A stretch of 64,000 nucleotides of DNA from CAZHHH01 sp052400685 (GTDB lineage: Bacteria; Bacteroidota; Bacteroidia; Bacteroidales; Marinilabiliaceae), in assembly GCA_052400685.1 (NCBI GenBank), contig JBQTGJ010000008.1; one strand, given 5' to 3'. The notes under the pieces were generated by a model. It was not told the origin of the DNA, ran no database searches, and saw only the letters and a list, made by a program, of their open reading frames with translations. The position numbers were made by a program, and so were the translations under genes. Positions 8,722 to 17,450 of this stretch are shown in pieces (the first letter of the stretch is position 1; each line of letters opens with the position of its first letter).

Positions 8722-9333
8722 TCAAAATTTGTGTTAACTACAATGTCATAAACAAAGTTAATAAAAGAATCTCAACCAAAGTAGATGAGATTCATGAATT
8801 CCAGTGATAGGTTATGCTCAGATATAATTTTAATTAGCTGTTGTTTAATTTTGGAATTAGTGGTTCTACATGGTTGGAATGCTCTAAAAACGTTTTATTT
8901 AAAGTCGTATGACCTACTGATTCACCATTTTTCAATTTTTAGCTTTGTAATAATAGTTGCTGGGTGTTATTCAATAATTTGTTTTGTTGGCAAATATTAA
9001 TCTATTATCAATTAAGGAACAATGTACTATTTTTGTCAGCCACGTTTTATTTCGGACTTCTCTTGTGTTAAAAAAGAAAAGGTTTTTTGTTAAAATTATG
9101 GTTGCAACGACCTACGAATGCCGAGCCAAGATTAGGACGCTTGCCTCCATTTTGAAATCATGTTTGGATGTCCTTCAAATCGTATGAAGTAATTTCCCAA
9201 TAATTTACTTTTTGGGTGTAAAGCCAAAGCTATTTGGGGAATGTTTTGTTTTTATGTCTGTTGGTCTTATAGTTGTCGTTTTTAATTTACTGCTTTCTCA
9301 ATGGTGGAGTGTATGATGCCTCTGGTCATACTA
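8722..9333. other. 612-base AT-rich intergenic region
   Basis: Apart from the promoter box at 8753 no gene is supported. Two short plus-strand frames (8785-9000 and 8984-9187) show no recognised family or promoter. It may be a remnant of a lost polysaccharide-locus gene, but no reading frame supports that. Confidence 0.5.
8753..8760 (-). promoter_or_regulatory. -7 promoter box TAACTTTG
   Basis: Consensus TAnnTTTG, 32 bases before the start of the asparagine-synthase-like gene at 8721. Confidence 0.55.
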
Positions 9334-10794
9334 TCAAAAGTTTTTAACAAAATCCTTTAAATTTGGAATCACCCGGAATAGTTTTAAAAGCATAAGATAT
9401 GCAACAGTGATAAAAAGGCTTCTGACAATAAGTAAATATATCCAATGCCACTCTGGATTGAAGAGAGAAATGAGGTAATAACTGACAACACCGGCTAAAG
9501 GGATTGTAAAATGTTCAATACGAATAGAGCGAATTTCTAATTTATGTTGAATCACAAACATATTAATGCCCACATAAATAAATTTCGAAAAAGCAGAGGC
9601 AAATGCGGCACCTGTAATTCCCCAAATTGGAATAAAAATTAAATTGGTACCTATTGCAAGTATTCCTAAAATAAAAGTAAGATAAGTATTTAGTTTATAG
9701 TATTCTGAAGTCACAACAATAACGCCCCCTAAACCCATTGCACTATGCAAAAGATTAGCCAATCCTATAAAGAATATTACCCATTTCCCGGCCTGGTAGC
9801 TTACCGGCAATATTTCGAAAACGGCATCTATATTAATCCATATACCAATAAATATCAATACGCCCACTCCCAGCTGGGATACAACACTCTTATAGTACAA
9901 GTCTTGTAACTGACCAATATCGTGTTTAGACCATAATCCGGCTAAAGAAGTCGCAGCAATTTTTCCCATCGCTCTTCTGGGAATCTGAACTAAGGTGCCA
10001 ACATAATTACTTATTGAATAAATACCCGTAGACCCCAATCCGAGAAAGATATTGATCATATAGCGATCAATATAAGTAATGAGCATGCCCCCAAAACCCG
10101 ATAAAATATAAAATGCCCCAACACTAATCATTTTTAAACCATGCACACTCAATAGCGATTTGTCGGGACGCCGCAAAGAAATATTCCCGGTGCGATACAA
10201 TTCAAAAACGATGACAGTTGGTGGAAGTCCCAGGGCTAAGACATACAAAAACAGGAATAAAGAAAAGTCGATAATATTAAACAGGAAGAGTAAGGACAAT
10301 ACGAGGTTGATGCAACGAAATATGAATTCTTGCATAAAAACACCGATAACCGATTTAGAAAGTACAGCTGCATAGATGTCGGTTACCAGAAACGACAAGG
10401 TGAAAAAAGTAATAGGAATAATATACGCGCCATATTGTCCAAGTAGAACAGACTCCTCTGCCTTAGAGGATAGAATTTGGTCTTTAAACAAGCCAAAAAT
10501 AATTAGGAATAACACATAGCCAACAATAATAACCGAAGCTATTATACTAAAATAGCCCTTATGTCGGGATACTTTATCTCTGAAATGGTGGAAAAAATAA
10601 TTCGTTACACCGTTTACCCCCAACGAAGAAAATTGTGCAAACATAGCTGAAACAGCGATAAGAACATTAATCAGTCCTACCTGCTCCTCCGAAAAAATGC
10701 GTGGATATAAAATCGCAATATTAACGCCTCCAAGTATTACACCCAGATACGAAAAAAATGAATTTTGTATGGTTTGTTTGGCTATCGTTCCCAA
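9334..10794 (-). CDS. polysaccharide flippase (MOP superfamily)
   Basis: 486 residues, with about 12-14 hydrophobic segments spread over the whole length and short charged loops. The N-terminus (KQTIQNSFFSYLGVILGGVN) is the usual start of Wzx/PST-type exporters. It would flip undecaprenyl-linked glycan repeat units across the cytoplasmic membrane. The position in the polysaccharide locus agrees. It has its own promoter box at 10818-10825. No polymerase (Wzy) gene is recognised in the locus, so either another gene supplies it or the product is a single unit. Family secure, substrate unknown. Confidence 0.87.
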   Translation of the reverse strand: MGTIAKQTIQNSFFSYLGVILGGVNIAILYPRIFSEEQVGLINVLIAVSAMFAQFSSLGVNGVTNYFFHHFRDKVSRHKGYFSIIASVIIVGYVLFLIIFGLFKDQILSSKAEESVLLGQYGAYIIPITFFTLSFLVTDIYAAVLSKSVIGVFMQEFIFRCINLVLSLLFLFNIIDFSLFLFLYVLALGLPPTVIVFELYRTGNISLRRPDKSLLSVHGLKMISVGAFYILSGFGGMLITYIDRYMINIFLGLGSTGIYSISNYVGTLVQIPRRAMGKIAATSLAGLWSKHDIGQLQDLYYKSVVSQLGVGVLIFIGIWINIDAVFEILPVSYQAGKWVIFFIGLANLLHSAMGLGGVIVVTSEYYKLNTYLTFILGILAIGTNLIFIPIWGITGAAFASAFSKFIYVGINMFVIQHKLEIRSIRIEHFTIPLAGVVSYYLISLFNPEWHWIYLLIVRSLFITVAYLMLLKLFRVIPNLKDFVKNF

Positions 10795-10817
10795 GTTCCG
10801 AGTTTTTAAGAATGATG

Positions 10818-10825
10818 CAAAGATA
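10818..10825 (-). promoter_or_regulatory. -7 promoter box TATCTTTG for the flippase gene
   Basis: Consensus box ending 23 bases before the start at 10794, giving a short leader. Confidence 0.6.
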
Positions 10826-10897
10826 CTATTCCTATGTACTAAATGATTTAATTATCTGAGGATAAGTTTTAGAACATCTTAATCAAAAGTAATATCT

Positions 10898-12283
10898 TTA
10901 TTGGTTGGACAATTGTTTAATTAAACTTATACCGGTGAGCGTCTTCGGCGATTGCTTAATTATATACTTTAATAGATTTACATAAAATGCTGATATACCA
11001 CCATATTCAATATTATTAAGCCGACAATTGTGCCATAAAAGGCTAAATATTCCGCCAAATTTTTGCGCTTCTTTAATATAGTGCTCCACAGCATTGTTCA
11101 TTTCTGCATAACCTGCTTTTCTATATTGTAAAATGGAGGCTTCCATAATCACCAGTGGAATTTCCCAGATGTCCATCGTATTATCATTCTCAAAATCGTA
11201 GGGATGAAAGGGGTAACAGTAGCTGTTGCGATAGCCGTCGTGTTCGGCAAAGGCCAGTGTTGTATCGTAAATAAAATGTGCTGCCTGCTGTATCTTAAAA
11301 GTCTGGGGATGGTAGAACATGAGATAATGTTGCCGGATGCCCTGAGGGTGAATGCCTGTGACAGTTTCCATTTCTTTTTTTTGTGAAATCAGGTTTTCCA
11401 GTTGGTTTGCACTGGCTATGGTACCATGAAGTGATACTTCAAAATTATCTTTTAATAGTCTGTTTATTAAAGTTTTAATTTTTTTATTTTTCAAAGTGTA
11501 TTGGGCGTTTTTGGCGCCATCTTCGCGTTTCAGAAAATAGAATGTGGATCTTATTTCCAGCTGTTTTTCCAGATTTATCAGCCAGTCAAAATTCCACCAG
11601 GGATCGTTGGTTGCAAAGGGATTCAGGTTGAACAGAATGCCTGAAACAAGTAGCTTTATAGTTTTAGTAAAGGAGTATGTAAGTGGTGATAAACCGATGA
11701 TTTGTTTTATTTTATAGGCAATATTTCTTGGATGATGAAAAGCGATTCGGTCCACATCATGGCTCAGTAAAAAACCGAAGTTTTGGAAGAGTCGTTTGCG
11801 ACGAATTGTGAAGTTATGGTTTAAGGCATAATCTTCGAAGCCTTGCAGAATGATTTCAAAATAGTAATTAACCAGCGGTAGGGTGGTGAATCCCAATTTA
11901 TGCTGAATGCTGGCAGCGTGTGGAAAGCGACCGAATTTATCCCGTTCTGTGATTTCCGTTTCTTGCTTACCCGATAATAGGTAGAAGGCCGAAGACAAGT
12001 AGTCATGACAGAAAATCAGGTTGTTGTTTTCATCTCTCCGAAACAGATTGTTGGTTGTTTCGAGTGGAAAGAGGATGGGTAACTGTTGTTTATCGAATTT
12101 AATGAAAGCTGACTGTGGTTTTGGCAAAGGCGAGGTTAAAAAAATAATCTGATCGGTGTCGTGCTTGTAACTGTCATCGTTTGCCTCCATAACCCTGATA
12201 CGACCTGTGAGCTCTGGTTTGGCATACCAATGTTGCCTAAGGTGAAAAAAGAGATATTCAATTTGATTTTTTGACAGTTGCAT
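10898..12283 (-). CDS. polysaccharide deacetylase-like protein
   Basis: 461 residues. The C-terminal half has a NodB-like deacetylase core: LSHDVDR supplies the catalytic and metal Asp pair and SLHGT the metal His. The N-terminal 150 or so residues form a separate domain common to Bacteroidota members of this group. No clear signal peptide, so the location is uncertain. The ATG at 12283 is chosen: a longer frame reaching 12460 would translate family A element copy A3. It is probably the first gene of the polysaccharide locus. Acts on an amino-sugar polymer or precursor by family analogy. Confidence 0.78.
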   Translation of the reverse strand: MQLSKNQIEYLFFHLRQHWYAKPELTGRIRVMEANDDSYKHDTDQIIFLTSPLPKPQSAFIKFDKQQLPILFPLETTNNLFRRDENNNLIFCHDYLSSAFYLLSGKQETEITERDKFGRFPHAASIQHKLGFTTLPLVNYYFEIILQGFEDYALNHNFTIRRKRLFQNFGFLLSHDVDRIAFHHPRNIAYKIKQIIGLSPLTYSFTKTIKLLVSGILFNLNPFATNDPWWNFDWLINLEKQLEIRSTFYFLKREDGAKNAQYTLKNKKIKTLINRLLKDNFEVSLHGTIASANQLENLISQKKEMETVTGIHPQGIRQHYLMFYHPQTFKIQQAAHFIYDTTLAFAEHDGYRNSYCYPFHPYDFENDNTMDIWEIPLVIMEASILQYRKAGYAEMNNAVEHYIKEAQKFGGIFSLLWHNCRLNNIEYGGISAFYVNLLKYIIKQSPKTLTGISLIKQLSNQ

Positions 12284-12318
12284 ATTATCTTTTTTTCTGA
12301 TAGCGTTGTTCGACGCTC

Positions 12319-12326
12319 TAAAATTA
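12319..12326 (-). promoter_or_regulatory. possible -7 box TAATTTTA
   Basis: One mismatch to TAnnTTTG, 36 bases before the start at 12283 and just outside family A copy A3. Supports the shorter start of the deacetylase-like gene. Confidence 0.35.
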
Positions 12327-12352
12327 GCGATTTTTTTATTGGCGGGATAAAA

Positions 12353-12498
12353 TAGTGCCTGTCCATAAAGTCGGGAGTTTGAGTTATAAAGTTCAAATTC
12401 AAGGCTTGCGCAGCTCGAAAAATGTGAGTTTACTCCCGTAAATGACCATTTTGAGGGCAAGCGAAACGCAGAAGTTGGACTTTATAGACAGACTCTAA
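12353..12498 (+). repeat. family A element, copy A3 (best plus-strand copy)
   Basis: About 146 bases with near-matching inverted ends: left AGTGCCTGTCCATAAAGTC, right read in reverse AGAGTCTGTCTATAAAGTC (16 of 19 identical). The core holds CAAGGCTTGCG, GTGAGTTTACTCCCGTAAA and CAAGCGAAACGCAGAAGTTG. No coding capacity. It lies between divergent genes and next to the ftsX promoter. Confidence 0.8.
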
Positions 12499-12537
12499 TT
12501 AAATAGTTTTTAACATGGTTTTTAATAGCTTTTGAAC

Positions 12538-12545
12538 TATATTTG
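12538..12545 (+). promoter_or_regulatory. -7 promoter box TATATTTG for the ftsX run
   Basis: Consensus TAnnTTTG, 54 bases before the ftsX start. Likely drives ftsX through queA, which are closely spaced on the same strand. Confidence 0.6.
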
Positions 12546-12598
12546 CAGCTAATTTTGATTAAATATGCCCTTTTGAAATTTAAAGACGGGATCATAAT

Positions 12599-13468
12599 AT
12601 GAGCAGTACAGCAGCAAAAAGGAAACTACGCAGTTCGTATGCCACCACGATAATTAGTATTTCGTTGGTGCTTTTTTTGTTGGGAATTATTGGGTTTTTA
12701 TTGCTTAATGCCAGTCGCTTATCGGTTTATGTGAAAGAAAATCTGGGTTTTACCGTTTTGATAAAAGATAATGCCCGGGAAGCCGAAGTGATGCGATTGC
12801 AGAAGATTTTGAACGCAGCACCTTACGTTCGCTCAGCAGAGTATATCAATAAAGAACGTGCGGCTGGTGTTTTGAAGGGGGAATTGGGGGAAGATTTTGT
12901 TGAGTTTTTAGGTTATAATCCGTTACTGGCTTCTATTGAAGTGAAGTTGGCAGCTGATTGGGCTCGACCAGACAGTATGGCTCGTATCGAATCGCAAGTG
13001 CTTAGCTTTCCCGAAGTAAAAGAAGTGTATTACCAGAAAAATCTGTTGGAGGCAATTCATGATAATATCAGGCGTATTTCGCTGATATTAAGTGTGTTTA
13101 GTGTGCTGCTTCTGATGATTGCGATGGCCTTAATTAATAATACTATTCGTCTATCGGTTTATTCGCGTCGGTTTTTGATTCGTACCATGCAGTTGGTAGG
13201 TGCCACACGCGTGTTTATAAGGCGTCCTTTTCTCATGAAAAGTGTTTTGCACGGCCTGGCCGGCGCTACAGTCGCTATCATTTTACTGTCGGCTGTTATT
13301 TATGGCCTAAGCAGTGAATTGAATGGTGTCATAGGTTTTTCTAATGTTCTATTGATTGGTGTTTTATTTGTTTTTGTGGTTGTTACCGGTATCGTGTTGA
13401 CTTTGGTTTCAACTTTTTTCGCGGTTAATAAATATTTGCGGTTGCGTACCGATGAATTGTATTATTGA
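12599..13468 (+). CDS. ftsX: cell division protein FtsX
   Basis: 289 residues, the usual length. Four membrane segments: about 17-38, then after a periplasmic domain of about 120 residues, 158-180, 208-234 and 245-270. The short cytoplasmic N-terminus (KRKLRSSYATTIISISLVLF) and the segment RTMQLVGATRVFIRRPF before the third helix are FtsX hallmarks. With FtsE it forms an ABC-type complex that activates peptidoglycan hydrolases at the septum. ftsE is not adjacent here, which is common in Bacteroidota. It heads a five-gene plus-strand run. Confidence 0.93.
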   Translation: MSSTAAKRKLRSSYATTIISISLVLFLLGIIGFLLLNASRLSVYVKENLGFTVLIKDNAREAEVMRLQKILNAAPYVRSAEYINKERAAGVLKGELGEDFVEFLGYNPLLASIEVKLAADWARPDSMARIESQVLSFPEVKEVYYQKNLLEAIHDNIRRISLILSVFSVLLLMIAMALINNTIRLSVYSRRFLIRTMQLVGATRVFIRRPFLMKSVLHGLAGATVAIILLSAVIYGLSSELNGVIGFSNVLLIGVLFVFVVVTGIVLTLVSTFFAVNKYLRLRTDELYY

Positions 13469-13482
13469 TAAAGATTTTGATC

Positions 13483-13752
13483 ATGTCAAAAAAAGAAACA
13501 ACAAAAAAATCGACTTCCGAAAAGAAGTTTGAAATGGCGCTTGGCAAAGAGAACTACTTACTTTTAGCCCTTTCATTTTTAATTGTCGTTGTGGGTTTTG
13601 TTCTTATGATTGGTGGTGGCAGCGACGATCCAAAAGTGTTCAATGAGGCTGTTTATGGTTTTCAAAGAATCACATTGGCACCTATGGTGGTGTTATTTGG
13701 ATTTTTGTTTGCGATTTATGCCATTATGAAAAAGCCGCGTGCCGATAAATAG
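13483..13752 (+). CDS. DUF3098 small membrane protein
   Basis: 89 residues. Two hydrophobic helices (about 29-48 and 68-85) separated by GGGSDDPKVFNEAVY, the DUF3098 signature. The start at 13483 (MSKKETTKK) is preferred; an upstream in-frame TTG-type start would overlap ftsX. In Bacteroidota this gene recurs between ftsX and uppP, as here, so a role in the envelope or division is likely but unproven. Located in the cytoplasmic membrane. Confidence 0.88.
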   Translation: MSKKETTKKSTSEKKFEMALGKENYLLLALSFLIVVVGFVLMIGGGSDDPKVFNEAVYGFQRITLAPMVVLFGFLFAIYAIMKKPRADK

Positions 13753-13799
13753 AAATTGTTAACTCTCTCGCTTTTTTTTGAATAAACAATCGTTTTTTT

Positions 13800-14606
13800 A
13801 TGAATTGGATTGAAGCTTTAATCCTTGGTTTGCTGCAGGGGTTGACTGAGTTTTTACCTGTTAGTAGCAGCGGACATCTTGAAATTGGAAAACAGTTATT
13901 GGGCGTGGCCCCCGGTGATAATCTGATATTTACTGTTATGGTACATGCTGCCACCGTGTTAAGCACATTGGTCGTCTTTCGTAAGGATATTATTACCTTG
14001 TTAACGGGATTATTTAGGTTTAAGTGGAACGAAGAAACACAATACCTGCTTAAGATTGTAGTTTCTATGATTCCTGTTGCCGTAGTTGGGCTTTTTTTTA
14101 AGGATGCTGTCGAAACTCTCTTCGACACGCCCGACATTTTGTTTCTGGTGGGATCTATGTTGTTTGTTACGGCTCTTCTGTTGTCGTTTGCCTACTATCG
14201 TAAACCGGGCAACAAAGATATTTCATTTGGTCGTGCTTTTATTATCGGTATCGCCCAGATGGTAGCTGTTATTCCTGGTATTTCAAGGTCTGGTTCAACC
14301 ATTGCAACCGGGCTTTTGTTGGGTACGCGCAAAGAAAGCGTGGCCAAGTTTTCTTTTTTAATGGTTTTGGTTCCTATTTTAGGGGAAGCTTTTTTGAGTG
14401 TTCTGAAGTACGAAGCGCCCGTCGATGCAGCGTCGGGTGGCGTTGGTGTGTTACCTATGGTAGTTGGTTTTGTAGCTGCTTTTGTGGCTGGATTGGCTGC
14501 TTGTAAATGGATGATTCGAATCGTGAGTAATGGCAAACTTATATGGTTTGCCGTTTATTGTGCCTTGGTGGCTATATTTGCGATAAGTGGTGCACTCATC
14601 GCGTAA
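13800..14606 (+). CDS. uppP: undecaprenyl-diphosphatase UppP/BacA
   Basis: 268 residues, typical length, integral membrane. Hydrolyses undecaprenyl diphosphate to the monophosphate so the carrier can be reused for peptidoglycan and surface glycans. Catalytic motifs are visible: EFLPVSSSGHL (residues 17-27) and PGISRSGSTI (159-168). Next to ftsX and DUF3098 in an envelope-related run; 8 bases separate it from truB. Loss or gain affects bacitracin sensitivity in other bacteria. Assignment is secure. Confidence 0.95.
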   Translation: MNWIEALILGLLQGLTEFLPVSSSGHLEIGKQLLGVAPGDNLIFTVMVHAATVLSTLVVFRKDIITLLTGLFRFKWNEETQYLLKIVVSMIPVAVVGLFFKDAVETLFDTPDILFLVGSMLFVTALLLSFAYYRKPGNKDISFGRAFIIGIAQMVAVIPGISRSGSTIATGLLLGTRKESVAKFSFLMVLVPILGEAFLSVLKYEAPVDAASGGVGVLPMVVGFVAAFVAGLAACKWMIRIVSNGKLIWFAVYCALVAIFAISGALIA

Positions 14607-14614
14607 ATAATGGA

Positions 14615-15361
14615 ATGGAAGATTTAGTAAAGGAATTAGATGTAAGGCAGGCTAAAAGTGCCGAAGATTTTAAAGAAGGGCGGATTCTTTTAATCGACAA
14701 GCCACTAACATGGTCGTCGTTCGACGTGGTTAACAAGGTTCGTATTATGCTTCGGGCCAACCTGGGTATCCGAAAAATAAAAACCGGACATGCCGGGACG
14801 CTCGATCCTTTGGCTACCGGTTTATTGGTACTTTGTATTGGTAAGGCTACCAAACGCATCAATGAATTAATGGGGTTGGATAAAGAGTATGTGGCTGACA
14901 TTACTTTTGGTGCAGAAACACCTTCTTATGATCTTGAAACTGAATTTTCGGAAACTTTTGAAACAGGACATATTACCAAAGAAAAGGTCGAGCAATCATT
15001 AAAAGATTTTTTGGGAGTTCAAACGCAAACACCACCTGTCTTTTCTGCTGTGCGGGCAGAAGGTCGGCGTGGGTATCAACATGCCCGCAGCGGAAATGGC
15101 GATGTTGAGATGCCACCCCGCATCGTTGAGTTTTTTGAACTGGAGCTGTTGAGTTTTAACCATCCGGTGGCTACCGTACGAATAAAATGTAGTAAAGGAA
15201 CTTATATTCGTTCGTTAGCTCACGATTTGGGGCTGGCCTTGGATTGTGGGGCACATCTCAGCAGTTTACGACGCACTGCCAATGGCGTTTTAAGAGTTGA
15301 TGCTGCTATGTCGTTCGATTATTTTAATGAAGTTTTAAAAGAAATTCGAACAAATGCTTGA
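14615..15361 (+). CDS. truB: tRNA pseudouridine(55) synthase TruB
   Basis: 248 residues. Converts U55 in the T loop of tRNAs to pseudouridine. The catalytic motif GHAGTLDPLATGLL carries Asp64; KGTYIRSLAHDLG is the second conserved segment. The ATG at 14615 is chosen, giving an N-terminus that precedes the fold by about 20 residues; an upstream alternative would overlap uppP. It lies 8 bases after uppP and 61 before queA, so two adjacent tRNA-modification genes share the transcript. Confidence 0.95.
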   Translation: MEDLVKELDVRQAKSAEDFKEGRILLIDKPLTWSSFDVVNKVRIMLRANLGIRKIKTGHAGTLDPLATGLLVLCIGKATKRINELMGLDKEYVADITFGAETPSYDLETEFSETFETGHITKEKVEQSLKDFLGVQTQTPPVFSAVRAEGRRGYQHARSGNGDVEMPPRIVEFFELELLSFNHPVATVRIKCSKGTYIRSLAHDLGLALDCGAHLSSLRRTANGVLRVDAAMSFDYFNEVLKEIRTNA

Positions 15362-15422
15362 CTTATACGTATAAGGTCAGCTTATTTTGTTTAAAAAAAT
15401 CACTCAAATATAATTTGTTACT

Positions 15423-16472
15423 ATGAAGTTATCGAAGTTTAAATACAAATTGCCAGAGGAACTGATCGCTTTGCATCCAACGCTTAATCGTGATGAGTCG
15501 CGTTTGATGGTTATTAATCGGGCCACCGGGAAAATAGAACATAAAATCTTTAAGGATCTTATCAATTATTTTAAGGAGGATGATGTTTTGGTGTTTAACG
15601 ACACAAAGGTTTTTCCTGCCCGGCTTTATGGTAACAAAGAAAAAACAGGGGCAGAAATTGAGGTTTTTCTTCTTCGGGAACTAAACCAGGATCAGCGTTT
15701 ATGGGACGTTTTAGTTGATCCGGCACGTAAAATACGTATCGGGAATAAACTTTATTTTGGTGAAGATGACGCCCTGGTGGCCGAGGTAATTGATAATACC
15801 ACTTCACGGGGACGCACCCTGCGCTTTTTATTCGACGGGCCCTATGAGGAGTTTAAAACAACTTTATATGGATTGGGCCAGACGCCTCTGCCTAAATTTA
15901 TAAACAGGGAAGTTGAGCCAGAAGACAGTGAGCGGTATCAAACCATATTTGCCAAACACGAAGGCGCTGTTGCTGCGCCTACCGCCGGGTTACATTTTAG
16001 TCGTGAGTTATTGAAACGTCTCGAGATTAAAGGTTCGAAATTTGCTTACGTGACGCTTCATGTCGGTTTGGGCAATTTTAGGAGTGTGGATGTGGAAGAT
16101 CTCACCAAGCATAAGATGGATTCTGAACAGATTTTTATCCGCGAAGAAGCCACTGAAGTTATCAATAAAGCCAAGGACGATAAAAAACGAATTTGTGCCG
16201 TAGGAACAACTGTTATGCGAACACTTGAAAGTTCGGTTAGTACTTACGGTCATGTTAAGCCTTTTGAAGGATGGACCAATAAATTTATCTTTCCCAACTA
16301 TGAGTTTAGTGTGGCTAATTGCATGGTGTCAAATTTCCATTTACCTTACTCTACATTGTTGATGATGACTGCTGCTTTTGGAGGCTATGATTTAATCATG
16401 AAGGCTTATAAAGTGGCTGTTAAAGAGAAGTATCGGTTTGGAACCTATGGCGATGCCATGTTAATTATATAA
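15423..16472 (+). CDS. queA: S-adenosylmethionine:tRNA ribosyltransferase-isomerase QueA
   Basis: 349 residues, full length. Transfers and isomerises the ribosyl part of SAM onto 7-aminomethyl-7-deazaguanine in tRNA, giving epoxyqueuosine at position 34. Conserved segments include KFKYKLPEELIALHP at the N-terminus, VFNDTKVFPARL, GAVAAPTAGLHFS and TTVMRTLES. The last gene of the ftsX run, followed by a strong terminator. The tRNA-Asn genes at 20 kb have a GTT anticodon and are natural queuosine targets. Confidence 0.95.
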   Translation: MKLSKFKYKLPEELIALHPTLNRDESRLMVINRATGKIEHKIFKDLINYFKEDDVLVFNDTKVFPARLYGNKEKTGAEIEVFLLRELNQDQRLWDVLVDPARKIRIGNKLYFGEDDALVAEVIDNTTSRGRTLRFLFDGPYEEFKTTLYGLGQTPLPKFINREVEPEDSERYQTIFAKHEGAVAAPTAGLHFSRELLKRLEIKGSKFAYVTLHVGLGNFRSVDVEDLTKHKMDSEQIFIREEATEVINKAKDDKKRICAVGTTVMRTLESSVSTYGHVKPFEGWTNKFIFPNYEFSVANCMVSNFHLPYSTLLMMTAAFGGYDLIMKAYKVAVKEKYRFGTYGDAMLII

Positions 16473-16501
16473 CCAAGGGGGGATAAAGAAAACTCAAAGA
16501 C

Positions 16502-16540
16502 GGCCCGAAAAATTTTATGTTTTTTGGGCTGTTTTTTTTT
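16502..16540 (+). terminator. rho-independent terminator after queA
   Basis: CGGCCCGAAAAA pairs with TTTTTTGGGCTG (two G-T pairs), followed by nine or more T. Ends the ftsX-queA run. Confidence 0.8.
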
Positions 16541-16679
16541 AACATTTGGTAACGTCCCATTTTAGATGGCAGACGGAAAGCCTTCTCATATCTGTTTGAG
16601 CGTAATTTTAGCGTGTCTGGTTCTGTTGAAGAACCGGAATAATTGTTTTTTCCGAAAAAGGGAATTTGTTCTGAAGAAT

Positions 16680-16937
16680 TTATGACAAGTCGCTGGTGAG
16701 TATTTCCTTATATGGACTCTCTTTAATGAAGCCAACAGCCTGTGCAAACACAGAAGAATGTACAAAAATTGTGATACTTTCAATAGTGGCGCCGCCCATA
16801 GTGAGGTTCATAACAGACGATGCAGGATTATCCGACTCAAGCAGACATATAATAGACTTCGATTCTAAGTAATCCTGAATCTCTTCGGCTAACGCTCTGT
16901 TACTTATAGTAAGTAATTGTTTTAAATCGGTTGACAT
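16680..16937 (-). CDS. DUF2007-like small protein
   Basis: 85 residues. The pattern LLTISNRALAEEIQDYLES, then a short strand and VHSSVFAQAVGFIKES, matches the ferredoxin-like fold of DUF2007 (putative signal-transducing protein). The ATG at 16937 is preferred; a longer frame to 17051 would read into the upstream intergenic region next to a family A copy. No signal peptide. Convergent with queA and divergent from typA. The family has no established function. Confidence 0.65.
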   Translation of the reverse strand: MSTDLKQLLTISNRALAEEIQDYLESKSIICLLESDNPASSVMNLTMGGATIESITIFVHSSVFAQAVGFIKESPYKEILTSDLS

Positions 16938-17056
16938 ATTGTATGCTTTTAATGTTCGGCTGCTGTAAGTTAAGTGATTTTTGCGAGTAGATACCATGTT
17001 TTTTTTGATAAATAATGTTTCCCCGAAAAATTCAGAGGCAGATATCAACATTTCAT

Positions 17057-17213
17057 TTTTGAGGCTTGCGAAGTCATAAAAATCAAGGAACTGACGAACG
17101 AAGTAAAGGCATAAGCAAAGCTATTGCTTTGATTATGCTTTACAAGGAGGAAGAAGACGGAGACAGTTTTATTGACAAGCGTAACGCAGAAGTTGACTTT
17201 ATAGACAAACATA
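17057..17213 (+). repeat. family A element, copy A4 (altered core)
   Basis: Left part GAGGCTTGCGAAGTC and right part ACAAGCGTAACGCAGAAG then TTGACTTTATAGACAAAC match the family, but the middle differs and holds its own inverted repeat (GGCATAAGCAAAGC against GCTTTGATTATGC, about 17117-17148). The short plus-strand frame through it is not a gene. Confidence 0.65.
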
Positions 17214-17418
17214 CAATAATGGTTGGTTTTTGGATGGCTCAGGTTGCGACCGTGATAACGCGTTGTTTGTCTGTTTTACAATTATTCGTTTTTTTCTTTG
17301 GTTTTTTACTAAAAATTAACTATTCGTAACGTGTTATTATATTGATAGTTGCAATAATATTGAGCGTAAAATGGTTGGGCCGGACTATTTCAATAGTTCA
17401 TAATCGCTTAAAATACAC

Positions 17419-17426
17419 TAATTTTG
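17419..17426 (+). promoter_or_regulatory. -7 promoter box TAATTTTG for typA
   Basis: Consensus TAnnTTTG, 25 bases before the ATG at 17451. An in-frame upstream start at 17424 would fall inside the box, so the shorter start is right. Confidence 0.65.
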
Positions 17427-17450
17427 CACCCCAATTCGGAATTCTACTAT

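Noticed and set aside
8785..9187. Two short plus-strand frames in the polysaccharide locus
   Set aside because: No recognised similarity, no promoter box, on the strand opposite to all neighbours; probably chance frames in AT-rich sequence.
12284..12460. N-terminal extension of the polysaccharide deacetylase-like gene
   Set aside because: It would translate family A copy A3, and lies upstream of a possible promoter box; the conserved protein starts at 12283.
16938..17051. N-terminal extension of the DUF2007-like gene
   Set aside because: Reads into intergenic sequence next to family A copy A4; the fold begins at the ATG at 16937.
17066..17329. Plus-strand frame of 87 codons before typA
   Set aside because: Runs through family A copy A4 and has no family, promoter or conserved codon pattern.
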